A stretch of 64,000 nucleotides of DNA from Limivivens sp034101475 (GTDB taxonomy: Bacteria; Bacillota; Clostridia; Lachnospirales; Lachnospiraceae), in assembly GCA_034101475.1 (NCBI GenBank), contig JAXEJQ010000106.1, positions 14,188 to 78,187 on the forward strand. The letters are read 5' to 3'. Below the pieces are notes generated by a model. The model saw only the letters and a program-made list of their open reading frames with translations. It had not been told where the DNA came from and ran no database searches. This document shows, one piece after another, positions 33,360-41,922 of this stretch. Made by a program: the position numbers and the translations under genes. Each line of letters starts with the position of its first letter. Within the stretch, counting starts at the first letter, position 1.

Positions 33360-35963
33360 ATGAAAAAGAAAGTCTATATCCTGGAAAATCTGGGATGCGC
33401 CAACTGTGCGTCCAGGATTGAGCAAAAAATCGCAGCGCTCCCCGGCGTAGAGGAAGCAACCATTACCTTTGCCACCAGACAGCTCCGGCTGACCGCGGAA
33501 GACCCGGACTCTCTGATCCCGGAAATTCAGAAAATCGCGAATGCGCTGGAACCGGAAATCGTGATTACAGAAAGAACGCGCAGAGCTGCCAGAGACACCG
33601 GCCACGGACACGATCATGCGCACGAAGAACACGAGCATCACCACCTCGAGCACGGCGACTCCTGCCCCTGCGGGCACGATCATGCGCACGAGGAACACGA
33701 GCATCACCTCCACGAGCACGGTGACTCCTGCTCCTGCGGGCACGACCATGCGCATGAGGAACACGAACATCACCACCACGGACAGAAGCCTTCCCCTGAC
33801 GGAACCGTCACCAGAACCTATCTCGTGGAAAATCTCGGCTGTGCCAACTGCGCCGCCAGGATGGAACGCCGAATCAATGAGCTACCCTCTGTGGCCAGCG
33901 CCACACTGACCTTTGCCACCAAACAGCTGAAGGTCACAGGGAAAGACCCTGATGCTCTGCTGGCGGATATGCAGCAGATCTGTGCTTCCATTGAATCAGA
34001 AGTGAGACTGGTTCCGAAGAATTCCCGTCCCGGAAGCGAAAATATCCGGAAACAATCCGAAAGAAAAACGCCTTCCCCCGCTCCGGAAGCCCGGACCGCC
34101 AAACGTCGTCCCCTGCTTACCGACAATCAGCAAACGCTTCTTGGTATCGGAATCGGCGCCGTTCTGCTGATTGTCGGAAAAGTGCTGGAATACCGGAATC
34201 TGGAGACCGCCTCCCTTCTGGTTTTGGTTGCCTCTTACGTTCTTCTGGGATGGCGGGTTGTTCTGACTGCCGTGAAAAATCTTGCCCATGGGCAGGTTTT
34301 TGACGAAAACTTCCTGATGAGTGTGGCGACTCTCGGTGCTTTCCTGATTCGTGAATATCCGGAAGCAGCAGGCGTTATGCTCTTCTACCGCATTGGTGAA
34401 TTTTTCGAACACATTGCCGTTGAAAAAAGCCGGAGCCAGATCATGAATGCAGTGGATATGCGTCCCGAGGTTGTCAATCTTGTGACCGGGGATGAAGTAA
34501 GGGTCATCGATGCCGAAGAGGCCAATGCAGGCGATATCCTTCTGATCCGCCCCGGCGACCGGATTCCTCTGGACGGCGTAATCATAGAAGGCGAAAGCCG
34601 GATTGACACCTCTCCGGTCACCGGAGAGCCTGTTCCCGTCAAGGCGGTCTGCGGCGATGAAGTCACCTCCGGCTGTGTCAATACCTCCGGCCTTTTAAAG
34701 ATCCGCGTTGAAAAGGTTCTGGAAGAATCCATGGTTACCCGCATTCTGGATTCCGTGGAAAATGCGGCGGCAAGCAAACCGAAAATCGACCGTTTCATCA
34801 CCCGGTTTGCCCGGATTTATACTCCTGTTGTTGTTCTCCTGGCCGCCTGTACCGCCATTCTGCCGTCCCTGTTTACAGGCAACTGGGATTACTGGGTTTA
34901 TACCGCATTATCCTTCCTGGTTATGAGCTGCCCCTGTGCGCTGGTTTTAAGCGTTCCCCTGGCGTTCTTCTCCGGAATCGGCGCCGGTTCCAAACGTGGA
35001 ATTCTGTTTAAGGGCGGCGTTTCTCTGGAAGCCATGACAAATGTGGACGCCGTTGTAATGGATAAAACCGGAACCATCACCAAAGGGAATTTCGTTGTTC
35101 AGCGCAGTGTGCCTTCCGGAAAACGGAGCGCTGATGAACTGCTCGCCCTGTGTGCGAGCTGTGAGCTGACTTCCACCCATCCCATTGGAAACAGCATTGT
35201 CACAGCTGCCAGAGAACGAAATCTGGAGATTATCCGGCCGGAAACCGTGGAAGAGATCGCCGGACACGGCATCCGTGCCATTCTTCCCGGAGGGGAAATC
35301 CTCTGCGGAAACCGAAAACTGATGGAAAAATACCACATTTCTCTGAATGATTATCAGAAAGAAGCGTTTGGCACTGAAGTTCTGGCTGCTGAAAATGGTG
35401 TTTTCATCGGATATCTGGTGATTTCCGATACCATAAAAGAGGACGCGCAGACAGCCATTGCTCAGATCAAAAAGCTCGGCATTTCCACCGTCATGCTGAC
35501 CGGAGATGCGCAGGACAGCGCAGAAGCCGTTGCGGCTGCTTCTGGTATTGAAGAAGTCCACGCAAGACTGCTGCCTCAGGATAAGCTGAGCGAGCTGCAG
35601 AAAATCCGCGCTGCCAAAGGCGCCGTCATGTTCGTCGGCGACGGTATCAACGATGCTCCGGTACTGGCAGGCGCAGATGTAGGCGCTGCCATGGGCAGCG
35701 GGGCCGACGCTGCCATCGAAGCAGCCGACGTAGTGTTTATGACCTCCAGCATGGAAGCCATTCCTCAGGCTCTGGCAATTGCCCGGGCAACCAGCCGGAT
35801 TTCCTGGCAGAATGTTGTCTTTGCACTGGCTGTCAAGATCTGTGTGATGATCCTGGGCCTCTGCGGCTTTGCATCCATGTGGATGGCCGTGTTTGCCGAC
35901 ACCGGCGTGGCCATGCTCTGCATTCTGAATTCCATCCGGGTTCTGTATAAAAAAAATATATAA
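33360..35963 (+). CDS. P1B-type heavy-metal-exporting ATPase (Zn/Cd/Pb-type) with two HMA domains and His-rich repeats
   Basis: An 867-residue metal efflux pump. Two N-terminal HMA domains (Cys13-x-x-Cys16 and Cys161-x-x-Cys164, each GCANCA) flank a His-rich segment made of three ~22-residue repeats (GHDHAHEEHEHH plus HGDSC-x-C). The membrane metal site is Cys524-Pro-Cys526, the phosphorylation site is Asp568 in DKTGTITKG, and TGD and GDGINDAP follow. The CPC motif with His-rich buffer and SmtB-like operator points to Zn2+/Cd2+ rather than copper. The stop codon TAA is the first three bases of a family C repeat. Confidence 0.94.
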   Translation: MKKKVYILENLGCANCASRIEQKIAALPGVEEATITFATRQLRLTAEDPDSLIPEIQKIANALEPEIVITERTRRAARDTGHGHDHAHEEHEHHHLEHGDSCPCGHDHAHEEHEHHLHEHGDSCSCGHDHAHEEHEHHHHGQKPSPDGTVTRTYLVENLGCANCAARMERRINELPSVASATLTFATKQLKVTGKDPDALLADMQQICASIESEVRLVPKNSRPGSENIRKQSERKTPSPAPEARTAKRRPLLTDNQQTLLGIGIGAVLLIVGKVLEYRNLETASLLVLVASYVLLGWRVVLTAVKNLAHGQVFDENFLMSVATLGAFLIREYPEAAGVMLFYRIGEFFEHIAVEKSRSQIMNAVDMRPEVVNLVTGDEVRVIDAEEANAGDILLIRPGDRIPLDGVIIEGESRIDTSPVTGEPVPVKAVCGDEVTSGCVNTSGLLKIRVEKVLEESMVTRILDSVENAAASKPKIDRFITRFARIYTPVVVLLAACTAILPSLFTGNWDYWVYTALSFLVMSCPCALVLSVPLAFFSGIGAGSKRGILFKGGVSLEAMTNVDAVVMDKTGTITKGNFVVQRSVPSGKRSADELLALCASCELTSTHPIGNSIVTAARERNLEIIRPETVEEIAGHGIRAILPGGEILCGNRKLMEKYHISLNDYQKEAFGTEVLAAENGVFIGYLVISDTIKEDAQTAIAQIKKLGISTVMLTGDAQDSAEAVAAASGIEEVHARLLPQDKLSELQKIRAAKGAVMFVGDGINDAPVLAGADVGAAMGSGADAAIEAADVVFMTSSMEAIPQALAIARATSRISWQNVVFALAVKICVMILGLCGFASMWMAVFADTGVAMLCILNSIRVLYKKNI

Positions 35964-36100
35964 CTGTTCAGAGCCTGGCAAAATTTCATAGACCAGATGT
36001 AAAATGCTTGCATTTTTAAGTCTGGTTTTGAAATTTTATTTGGCGGATACGCCACACCGACGAAATGCGAAGCATTTTGGAGGTTGGCTCTGAACAGTTA
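35961..36100 (+). repeat. Repeat family C, copy 1
   Basis: 140 bp with perfect 15-bp terminal inverted repeats, TAACTGTTCAGAGCC and GGCTCTGAACAGTTA. If the outer TA is a duplicated target, the element ends are ACTGTTCAG, as in IS630/mariner-type miniature elements. It encodes nothing. The interior has small inverted pairs (AAATGCGAAGCATTTT). It follows the metal ATPase gene directly and supplies its stop codon. Confidence 0.85.
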
Positions 36101-36124
36101 CAAAAATATTTAAAATGAAAACGC

Positions 36125-36156
36125 AAAAACGGGCGCCCTCGGGCGCCCTACTTTTT
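36125..36156. terminator. Terminator between metal ATPase and ABC exporter genes
   Basis: GGGCGCCC, a two-base loop, GGGCGCCC, with AAAAA on the left and TTTTTT on the right, so it can act in both directions on the two converging genes. Confidence 0.85.
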
Positions 36157-37962
36157 TCAAAACCAGAACCCTCCTGTCTGCATCCGGTACATTCCGGCAT
36201 AGCGGCCATCCAGCGCCATCAGCTCCTCATGGGTTCCTTTTTCCAGAATTTCACCGTCCTGCAGAAACAGAATCAGATCCGAATCCCGAATCGTAGACAG
36301 CCGATGCGCGATAATAAATGAGGTCCTTCCCTTTGTAATCCTGCGCATGGCCTTCTGAATCTTCTGTTCCGTCAGTGTATCCACGGAACTGGTGGCTTCG
36401 TCCAGAATCAGAATCGGCGCGTCCGTCAGCACAGCACGGGCAATGGTCAGAAGCTGCTGCTCTCCCTGGCTCAGCGTGGTTCCTCCCTGGGACAACACCG
36501 TATCATACCCCTGGGGCAGCCTCCGGATAAAGGAATCTGCTCCGGCAGTAACCGCGGCGGCCCGGATCTGTTCAAAGGGAACGTTGCTTCTTCCATAACT
36601 GATATTGTTCCGCACGCTCATCTCAAACAACGCACTGTCCTGCAGAACAACGCCGAACACATCCCGCAGGCTTGTCAGGGTATAGTTCCGGATATCGAGC
36701 CCGTCCAGATAAATGGCGCCGCTGTCCACATCGTAAAACCGTGTCAGAAGGTTGATGATAGTGGTTTTTCCGGATCCTGTGGGGCCCACAATCGCCACCT
36801 GGGTTCCGGCAGGAATCGCCAGGTCAATCCCCTTCAATACGGTCTTCTCCTGCATATAACCGAATACCACCTTTTCAAACCGGATATCTCCCCGGGGATT
36901 TTTCAGCTGAACCGCATCGGGTGAATCCGCTGGCTCCGGTTCCTCGTCCAGAATTTCAAAAACCCGCTCCGCACCGGCAACCGCGGTCTGCAGATTGTTG
37001 TAGATATTGGCGATGTCCACAAAGGGTCTGGCAAACTGCTTTGAGTACAACAGAAAACTTGTTATCATGCCAATCTCCAGATTTCCCTTCACCGCCAGAA
37101 TTCCGCTGACCGCCGCAATCACCAGATAATTCAGGTTATTGATGACATTGGTCAGCGGCATCAGATAGCCCGACCAGATCAGCGCCTTTGTGGCCACACG
37201 GCACAGCGCTTCATTTTTTTCCTCAAATTCCTCTACCATCTGCGCTTCCCTGCCGTATGCCTTTACCATGCTGAGACCGGAAATGCTTTCCTCAATATGG
37301 CCGTTCAGCTGTCCCAGAATTTTCTGCTGTCCAAAAAACAGCCTTCCCGTATGCCGGGTAACCACCCTTGTCAGAAGGACAATCAGGGATGCGGAAATCA
37401 GCGCCACACCGGTAAGCATCACATTTAACCGCAGCATCATGCAGAAAATCCCGGCAATCGTAAAGGAATAGGTCAGCAGCTGGGCAAGGGAATCGGAAAT
37501 CGTACTGCTGATATTGTCCACATCGTTGGTCAGACGGCTCATCAGCTCTCCATGCTGCTTCCGGTCAAAATAGGAAAGGGGCAGCCTTTTCATTGCCCGA
37601 AAGAGGGTCATACGGATATGGCAGATCAGCTTCTGTCCGATGGAAGCCATCAGAAAACGCTGCAGAAAACGAACCAGCCAGTCTGAAAGGTAAAAGCCGG
37701 CCAGCAGCCCGATCAGCCACATGGCCGGGCTTCCGGAATCAATGGCGTTGACCGCCTTGCCGATGAGAAAGGGCGAGAGAACCGCTGAAACCGAGGACAG
37801 GGCTGAAAGCAGCAGAATCCAGCCAAAACCCTTTCGCTGTCCCCTGGTCACTCCCAGCAGGCGCCTTAATGTCCCTTTGATATTTTTCGGTTTTTCTCCC
37901 GGAACACCCCGCATATGCCGCCCGCCTCCTGACGGCGGCGGAGCCAGCACTTTATCTGCCAT
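36157..37962 (-). CDS. ABC exporter half-transporter, catalytically complete subunit
   Basis: A 601-residue fused membrane/ATPase protein of the heterodimeric multidrug exporter class (LmrCD/BmrCD-like). Six membrane segments are followed by Walker A (GPTGSGKTT), signature LSQGEQQ and Walker B with catalytic Glu (ILILDEATSSVD). The start at 37962 follows GGGAGGTGAG and lies inside the end of the upstream ABC gene (11-base overlap). The N-terminal ~40 residues are proline and glycine rich. It pairs with the preceding gene, whose ATP site is degenerate. Confidence 0.93.
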   Translation of the reverse strand: MADKVLAPPPSGGGRHMRGVPGEKPKNIKGTLRRLLGVTRGQRKGFGWILLLSALSSVSAVLSPFLIGKAVNAIDSGSPAMWLIGLLAGFYLSDWLVRFLQRFLMASIGQKLICHIRMTLFRAMKRLPLSYFDRKQHGELMSRLTNDVDNISSTISDSLAQLLTYSFTIAGIFCMMLRLNVMLTGVALISASLIVLLTRVVTRHTGRLFFGQQKILGQLNGHIEESISGLSMVKAYGREAQMVEEFEEKNEALCRVATKALIWSGYLMPLTNVINNLNYLVIAAVSGILAVKGNLEIGMITSFLLYSKQFARPFVDIANIYNNLQTAVAGAERVFEILDEEPEPADSPDAVQLKNPRGDIRFEKVVFGYMQEKTVLKGIDLAIPAGTQVAIVGPTGSGKTTIINLLTRFYDVDSGAIYLDGLDIRNYTLTSLRDVFGVVLQDSALFEMSVRNNISYGRSNVPFEQIRAAAVTAGADSFIRRLPQGYDTVLSQGGTTLSQGEQQLLTIARAVLTDAPILILDEATSSVDTLTEQKIQKAMRRITKGRTSFIIAHRLSTIRDSDLILFLQDGEILEKGTHEELMALDGRYAGMYRMQTGGFWF

Positions 37963-39670
37963 CCGGCTCACCTCCCATCTGCGAAACATAGATTGCCCGG
38001 TAAGCGCCGCAGCCCTTCAGCAGCTCCTCATGAGTTCCGGACCCGCGCAGGTTTCCATCCTCCAGGCAAAGGATCTGATCCGCCCGCATAACCGTGGAAA
38101 TACGCTGGCTGACGATCAGAACGGTAATCCCATCCGTTTCTTCCCGGATTCCCTTCAGCACCCGGGACTCCGTATCCGCGTCAAGAGCGCTGGTACAGTC
38201 ATCCAGAATCAGGATTTTCGGCTTTCTCACAAGGGCACGGGCCAGGGACAGCCGCTGCTTCTGTCCGCCGGAAAGATTCACGCCGCCCTGCCCAAGCCTC
38301 GTCTCATAGCCATGGGGAAGCGCTTTTATGAATTCATCCGCACACGCAATCCGGGCAGCCCGTTCCATCTGGCTTTCCTCTGCCTTTTCATCACCCCACC
38401 GGAGATTTTCCGCAATGGTTCCGGAAAACAGCAGAGGCTTCTGGGGCACAACCGCAATGATGCTTCGCAGGTTTCCCGGATCCATCTCCATAATATCCGT
38501 TCCGTCCAGCAAAATCCTGCCCTCCGCTGCGTCATAAAACCTGGGAACCAGATTGACCAGCGTTGTTTTCCCGGAGCCTGTGGGGCCGATGATGCCCACC
38601 GTCTCTCCGGCACGTACAGTAAAATCTATTTTTGTCAGCGCATCCCTGGAGGTTCCGGCATACCGGAAGGATACCTCCTTGAAGCAGAGAGCCCCCTCCG
38701 CTCTGATGGATTTCGGATTTTCCGAAACCTTCTGAGCCGGTTTTTCATCCAGAATCTCCTGCACGCGTCCGGCAGAGGTCACCGCCCGCACTGCGCTGTT
38801 CAGGATATTGGAAACCATGCCAAGGGAAAATAGAATCTGCGTCATATAATTGACCGACGCCATGACCCTGCCGATCCGGGCCGCATCCTGGGTCCCGGAT
38901 ATCCACAGCAGCACCACAATCCCCAGATTCACAGTCAGATTCAAAAGAGGCGCAAACACTGCTGAGACACGCATTGCCGAAATCCCTGCAGCAGCATATT
39001 CCTCCGACGCATCTCCAAATTTTTCTTCCTCCTGGTCTTCCGCGTGGAAGGCTTTCACGACCCGAATAGAGGAGAGAAATTCCCGGCTGACCCGGTTCAG
39101 AGCGTCAAGCTGTTTCTGCAGCCTCCCAAAACGCGGATATCCAAACCAGACATTCGCTCCGGTCAGAACTGCAGCAATGGTCAGAATCACAAACATCAGC
39201 GGAGTCTGCTCCGGCGTCCGGACAATGATCAGAATCACCGACCCCACGCACAGAATGGGTGCCCGGAGCATGATCCGCATGCACCCGTTGATAAAATTCT
39301 GAATCTGAGTCACATCATTGGTAATCCGGGTAATAATGGAGGCCGGCTGCAGACGGTCAATATTTTCAAAGGACAGCGTCTGTACCTTCCGGTAAATTTC
39401 ACCTCGCAGATCCATTCCGATCAGCTGGGAGGTCCGGCTGGAATAAAGATTGCGCATGACAGCGCAAAAGGCTCCGGTCACAGCGATCAGGAGCATCATT
39501 CCTCCGTAGGAGAGGATCCGGCCAACATCCTGCCCTTTCACGCCTTTATCAACAATGTAGGACATATAGGTCGGCTGCATCAGATCCGCAATGGTTTCAA
39601 GCAGAAGAAAAAATACGGCCGTCAGAAACAGGCGCAGCCGTTTCTGAACCAGCCTGCAGATAAGTTTCAC
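37952..39670 (-). CDS. ABC exporter half-transporter, subunit with degenerate ATP site
   Basis: A 572-residue ABC exporter half with Walker A (GPTGSGKTT), signature LSGGQKQ and Walker B ILILDDCTSALD, in which the catalytic Glu is Asp. One degenerate and one normal site is the hallmark of heterodimeric exporters such as BmrC/BmrD, LmrC/LmrD and TM287/288. Members export drugs and are often induced by ribosome-targeting antibiotics. The GTG start at 39670 follows GGAGG. A 355-nt leader with attenuator features lies upstream. Confidence 0.93.
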   Translation of the reverse strand: MKLICRLVQKRLRLFLTAVFFLLLETIADLMQPTYMSYIVDKGVKGQDVGRILSYGGMMLLIAVTGAFCAVMRNLYSSRTSQLIGMDLRGEIYRKVQTLSFENIDRLQPASIITRITNDVTQIQNFINGCMRIMLRAPILCVGSVILIIVRTPEQTPLMFVILTIAAVLTGANVWFGYPRFGRLQKQLDALNRVSREFLSSIRVVKAFHAEDQEEEKFGDASEEYAAAGISAMRVSAVFAPLLNLTVNLGIVVLLWISGTQDAARIGRVMASVNYMTQILFSLGMVSNILNSAVRAVTSAGRVQEILDEKPAQKVSENPKSIRAEGALCFKEVSFRYAGTSRDALTKIDFTVRAGETVGIIGPTGSGKTTLVNLVPRFYDAAEGRILLDGTDIMEMDPGNLRSIIAVVPQKPLLFSGTIAENLRWGDEKAEESQMERAARIACADEFIKALPHGYETRLGQGGVNLSGGQKQRLSLARALVRKPKILILDDCTSALDADTESRVLKGIREETDGITVLIVSQRISTVMRADQILCLEDGNLRGSGTHEELLKGCGAYRAIYVSQMGGEPDGR

Positions 39671-39703
39671 AGGTCCCGTTCCTCCATTTTAATCAATTTC
39701 AAG

Positions 39704-39724
39704 AAAAATCCGGCTTTCGCCGGA
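39704..39724 (-). terminator. Terminator hairpin in the ABC exporter leader (distal)
   Basis: On the minus strand TCCGGC, GAAA tetraloop, GCCGGA, then TTTTT, ending 34 bases before the GTG start. It should end most transcripts unless read-through is promoted. Confidence 0.8.
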
Positions 39725-39738
39725 CAGAAAAGCTTCAG

Positions 39739-39763
39739 AAAAATCAGGAACGCATCCTGATGA
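39739..39763 (-). terminator. Terminator hairpin in the ABC exporter leader (proximal)
   Basis: On the minus strand ATCAGGA, loop TGCGT, TCCTGAT, then TTTTC. The bases leading into its 5' arm (GTCATCAG) are complementary to CTGATGAC in the preceding hairpin, which gives a possible antiterminator. Confidence 0.65.
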
Positions 39764-39770
39764 CATAAGG

Positions 39771-39809
39771 AAAGGCTATCTGATTTTCTCGTCATCAGAT
39801 AGCCTTTTT
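39771..39809 (-). promoter_or_regulatory. Leader hairpin adjoining uORF3 of the ABC exporter
   Basis: A 13-bp stem (AAAGGCTATCTGA with TCAGATAGCCTTT) and an 11-base loop. It starts one base after the stop codon of uORF3, so a ribosome held near the end of that ORF would prevent it from forming. Confidence 0.75.
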
Positions 39810-39831
39810 AATGAATGATCTGCAGTTTCAC
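39808..39831 (-). CDS. Leader ORF 3 (7 residues, MKLQIIH)
   Basis: A GTG start with AGGAGG seven bases upstream; eight codons including stop. Its stop codon abuts the leader hairpin, the position expected of a regulatory leader peptide. No protein evidence exists; the call rests on ribosome-binding-site quality and position. Confidence 0.5.
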   Translation of the reverse strand: MKLQIIH

Positions 39832-39868
39832 TTCATAACCTCCTGGTTCTGTTAATTTTTTCTCTTAG

Positions 39869-39889
39869 CTATGGATCTCTGCCTTTCAA
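39869..39889 (-). CDS. Leader ORF 2 (6 residues, MKGRDP)
   Basis: A TTG start with AAGGAGG eight bases upstream and a TAG stop after six codons. The start codon is weak, so translation is less certain than for leader ORFs 1 and 3. Confidence 0.35.
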   Translation of the reverse strand: MKGRDP

Positions 39890-39953
39890 TGGTATCTCCT
39901 CCTTCAGATCTCATCTCTGAAAACTCTGTATTTAGAGACTTTGGGGTTTTGAA

Positions 39954-39965
39954 TTATCTTCCCAT
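39954..39965 (-). CDS. Leader ORF 1 (3 residues, MGR)
   Basis: An ATG with GGAGG eight bases upstream, followed by GGA AGA and TAA. Start-stop ORFs of this size can stall ribosomes in the presence of antibiotics; here the role is inferred from position. Confidence 0.45.
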   Translation of the reverse strand: MGR

Positions 39966-40031
39966 CGGACCGTCCTCCCGAGCTTAAGATTTTTGGTTTG
40001 GTTTCTTTTTCTCTTTTGTTTTTGTGATTTT

Positions 40032-40060
40032 ATTTTACTATTCATTTCTCGTTTTGTCAA
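40032..40060 (-). promoter_or_regulatory. Promoter of the ABC exporter leader
   Basis: On the minus strand TTGACA (40055-40060), a 17-base spacer, and TAAAAT (40032-40037). Transcription should start near 40025, giving a ~355-nt leader. Confidence 0.75.
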
Positions 40061-40289
40061 GTATTTTTTCATATTTTTTATTTCTGTGTCTTTTTATCTG
40101 TTTATTTTTATTTATATATAAATAGTCATTCAATTCAGATAATTTATTTCTTTCAAACCGGATTGCCGCTGACATCACAATTTTTTGAAATAAGGATATC
40201 AATAAAATGCTAAGTCACAGGTTTTAATCTGTGGCTTAACACTATTTTTTAATTTAACCCGGAAAGATCTGTTTTACCGCTCATTTTCG
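40061..40289. other. AT-rich intergenic stretch with one hairpin
   Basis: No ORF is supported here. At 40210-40252 the arms TAAGTCACAG and CTGTGGCTTA form a stem followed on the plus strand by ACTATTTTTT, a likely terminator. The rest is AT-rich and featureless to my reading. Confidence 0.5.
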
Positions 40290-40367
40290 TGATGCCAGGG
40301 TCAAAAGTCATAAACCACGATGCGAAGCACGGAACAATCCGTATGGCATCTTTTGACCCCAACATCA
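40290..40367 (+). repeat. Repeat family B, copy 4
   Basis: A 78-bp copy with the clearest terminal repeats: TGATGCCAGGGTCAAAAG at the left and CTTTTGACCCCAACATCA at the right. It keeps TCATAAACCACGATGCGAAG from the long copy and the common core, and lacks the middle ~100 bp. Confidence 0.85.
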
Positions 40368-40410
40368 ACGTATCCGAACATTTACGTTCCAACCGCATCA
40401 GAAACAGGCT

Positions 40411-41460
40411 TTACAGCGCATATCCAATCAGAACCTTCCATGTATTGACCGCTCCGTCCCGGTGGCTCCTCTCATATCCATGAGAAGCGTATACCCCCGC
40501 TCCGATCAGCCCGTGACGCACATCGTATCCGGCCCGCAGAGTCGCTTCCACATCCGAACCATAATGGGGGTAAATGTCCACCGCAAAGTCCGCATGCATT
40601 TTCTTCGCTGCTGCCATCAGGCCCTTCACCACCTCATAGGAATAGGGACCTCCGCTGTCCTTGGCACAGATCGAAACCTGACGTTCCGTGCAGGCCAGTC
40701 CCTCTCCCACACAGCCCATATCCACCGAGATCGCCTCCGTCACGCCCTCCGGCACCGACGCGCTTCCGCCGTGGCCCACCTCTTCAAAGGACGTAATATG
40801 GATGTAGATTTTCCTTTCCGGAATGATCCCTTCCTCCTTCAGATATTTGGCAAAGCCCAGCAAAATCCCCACACTGAGCTTGTCATCCAGAAAACGGCTC
40901 TTGATATAGCCGCTCTCGGTAATTCTGGTCCGCGGCTCAAAGCACACGAAATCCCCCTGGGAAATCCCCAGCTCCAGCGTATCTTCTTTGGAGCGGACAT
41001 CCTCATCCAGAACCAGCTCCATGTTCTCATAATTTCGTTCTTTCTGATTATATTCGCCGTTTACGTGAATGGAAGCATTGTTCAGCTGGAAGGTTCCTTC
41101 ATAGGTCCCGTCAAATTTCGTAACAACGCGGCAGTTCTCTCCTTCCGCATTGTTGGCATTCATACCGCCGATGGGCGTCAGACGAAGCCGTCCGTTCCCC
41201 TTCACCTCTGCCACCATGGCTCCCAGCGTATCCATATGAGCCTCCAGCAGCAAAGCATCCTGGGCATTCTTTCCGCCCAGCTCCGCCAGAACACCGCCCT
41301 TTCTCGTCAGAACCGACTCGTAACCCAGGCTCTTTAACTCGTCCTGTACAAACCGCGCAGCCCGGTAAGTCAGCCCGGAAGGGCTGTCTACAGCCAGCAG
41401 ACGGCTGGTGACATCCAGAATATAATCCCCATATAGATTTTCCTTTTCAATCATGTGCAT
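40411..41460 (-). CDS. M42 family metallopeptidase (glutamyl aminopeptidase-like)
   Basis: A 349-residue di-metal aminopeptidase of the tetrahedral PepA/FrvX type. Metal and catalytic residues lie in EAHMDTLG (His, Asp), FLDDKLS (bridging Asp), FEEVGHGG (catalytic Glu-Glu) and the DMGCVG and HYGSD blocks. It degrades peptides in the cytoplasm. Two in-frame ATGs lie close together (41460 and 41454); GAAGGGA is better spaced for the second. Repeat B copy 5 lies about 90 bases upstream. Confidence 0.9.
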   Translation of the reverse strand: MHMIEKENLYGDYILDVTSRLLAVDSPSGLTYRAARFVQDELKSLGYESVLTRKGGVLAELGGKNAQDALLLEAHMDTLGAMVAEVKGNGRLRLTPIGGMNANNAEGENCRVVTKFDGTYEGTFQLNNASIHVNGEYNQKERNYENMELVLDEDVRSKEDTLELGISQGDFVCFEPRTRITESGYIKSRFLDDKLSVGILLGFAKYLKEEGIIPERKIYIHITSFEEVGHGGSASVPEGVTEAISVDMGCVGEGLACTERQVSICAKDSGGPYSYEVVKGLMAAAKKMHADFAVDIYPHYGSDVEATLRAGYDVRHGLIGAGVYASHGYERSHRDGAVNTWKVLIGYAL

Positions 41461-41553
41461 TCTTCCCTTCTGATTTCATTCTCAAAACACAGCGGCAGCT
41501 CCTCCTTTTCGCCCAAAGGAACCTGCGCTGTCTGTACCTCAGCTCATTATATG

Positions 41554-41623
41554 ATGATGCCAAGGATTGTGGGAGTGCGAAGCACGGAACAATCCGTATG
41601 GCATCTTTTGATCCCAACATCAT
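41554..41623 (+). repeat. Repeat family B, copy 5
   Basis: A 70-bp copy, ATGATGCCAAGGATTGTGGG to CTTTTGATCCCAACATCAT, nearly identical to copy 3. On the minus strand a TATAATG motif (at 41545-41551) adjoins its left end upstream of the M42 peptidase gene. Confidence 0.85.
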
Positions 41624-41682
41624 TATATAGCACCGTACAGACCGCGTCAACGAAAGTCTGCTCCTGCTCTCTTCCCATTTAG

Positions 41683-41720
41683 GAAAACAAAAAGAGCAGC
41701 CTAGGGAGGGACTGCTCTTC
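41683..41720 (-). terminator. Terminator-like hairpin in the M42 / PF09818 intergenic region
   Basis: AAGAGCAG and CTGCTCTT pair around a 12-base loop; on the minus strand TTTTTGTTTTCC follows. No minus-strand gene ends here, so it may belong to an unannotated transcript. From 41721 to 41900 I see only AT-rich DNA and a four-codon start-stop ORF at 41738-41752. Confidence 0.45.
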
Positions 41721-41922
41721 GAAGAGGGAAATTTGTATGAAAAAGTTATAAAGTGTATTGGGTTTATTTCGCTTTACGCAAGCAAGTATAAAGGATAAAT
41801 ATGAAGAATTTTTGTCCGATTTGTTAATATTCTCGCAACACTTTTTTCTGCAGCCGCTGTCACCACCGAACTGTCTCTGCTTCTTCTCTTTACTTTACAG
41901 CCTATTTTCTAGTATAATATGG

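Noticed and set aside
33616..33909. Overlapping Thr/Arg-rich frame in the His-rich repeat region
   Set aside because: An out-of-frame reading of the repeated His codons within the P1B ATPase gene.
41447..41650. ORF encoding MLGSKDAIRIVPC-like peptide
   Set aside because: It is an accidental reading of repeat B copy 5; the same peptide appears wherever the repeat occurs.
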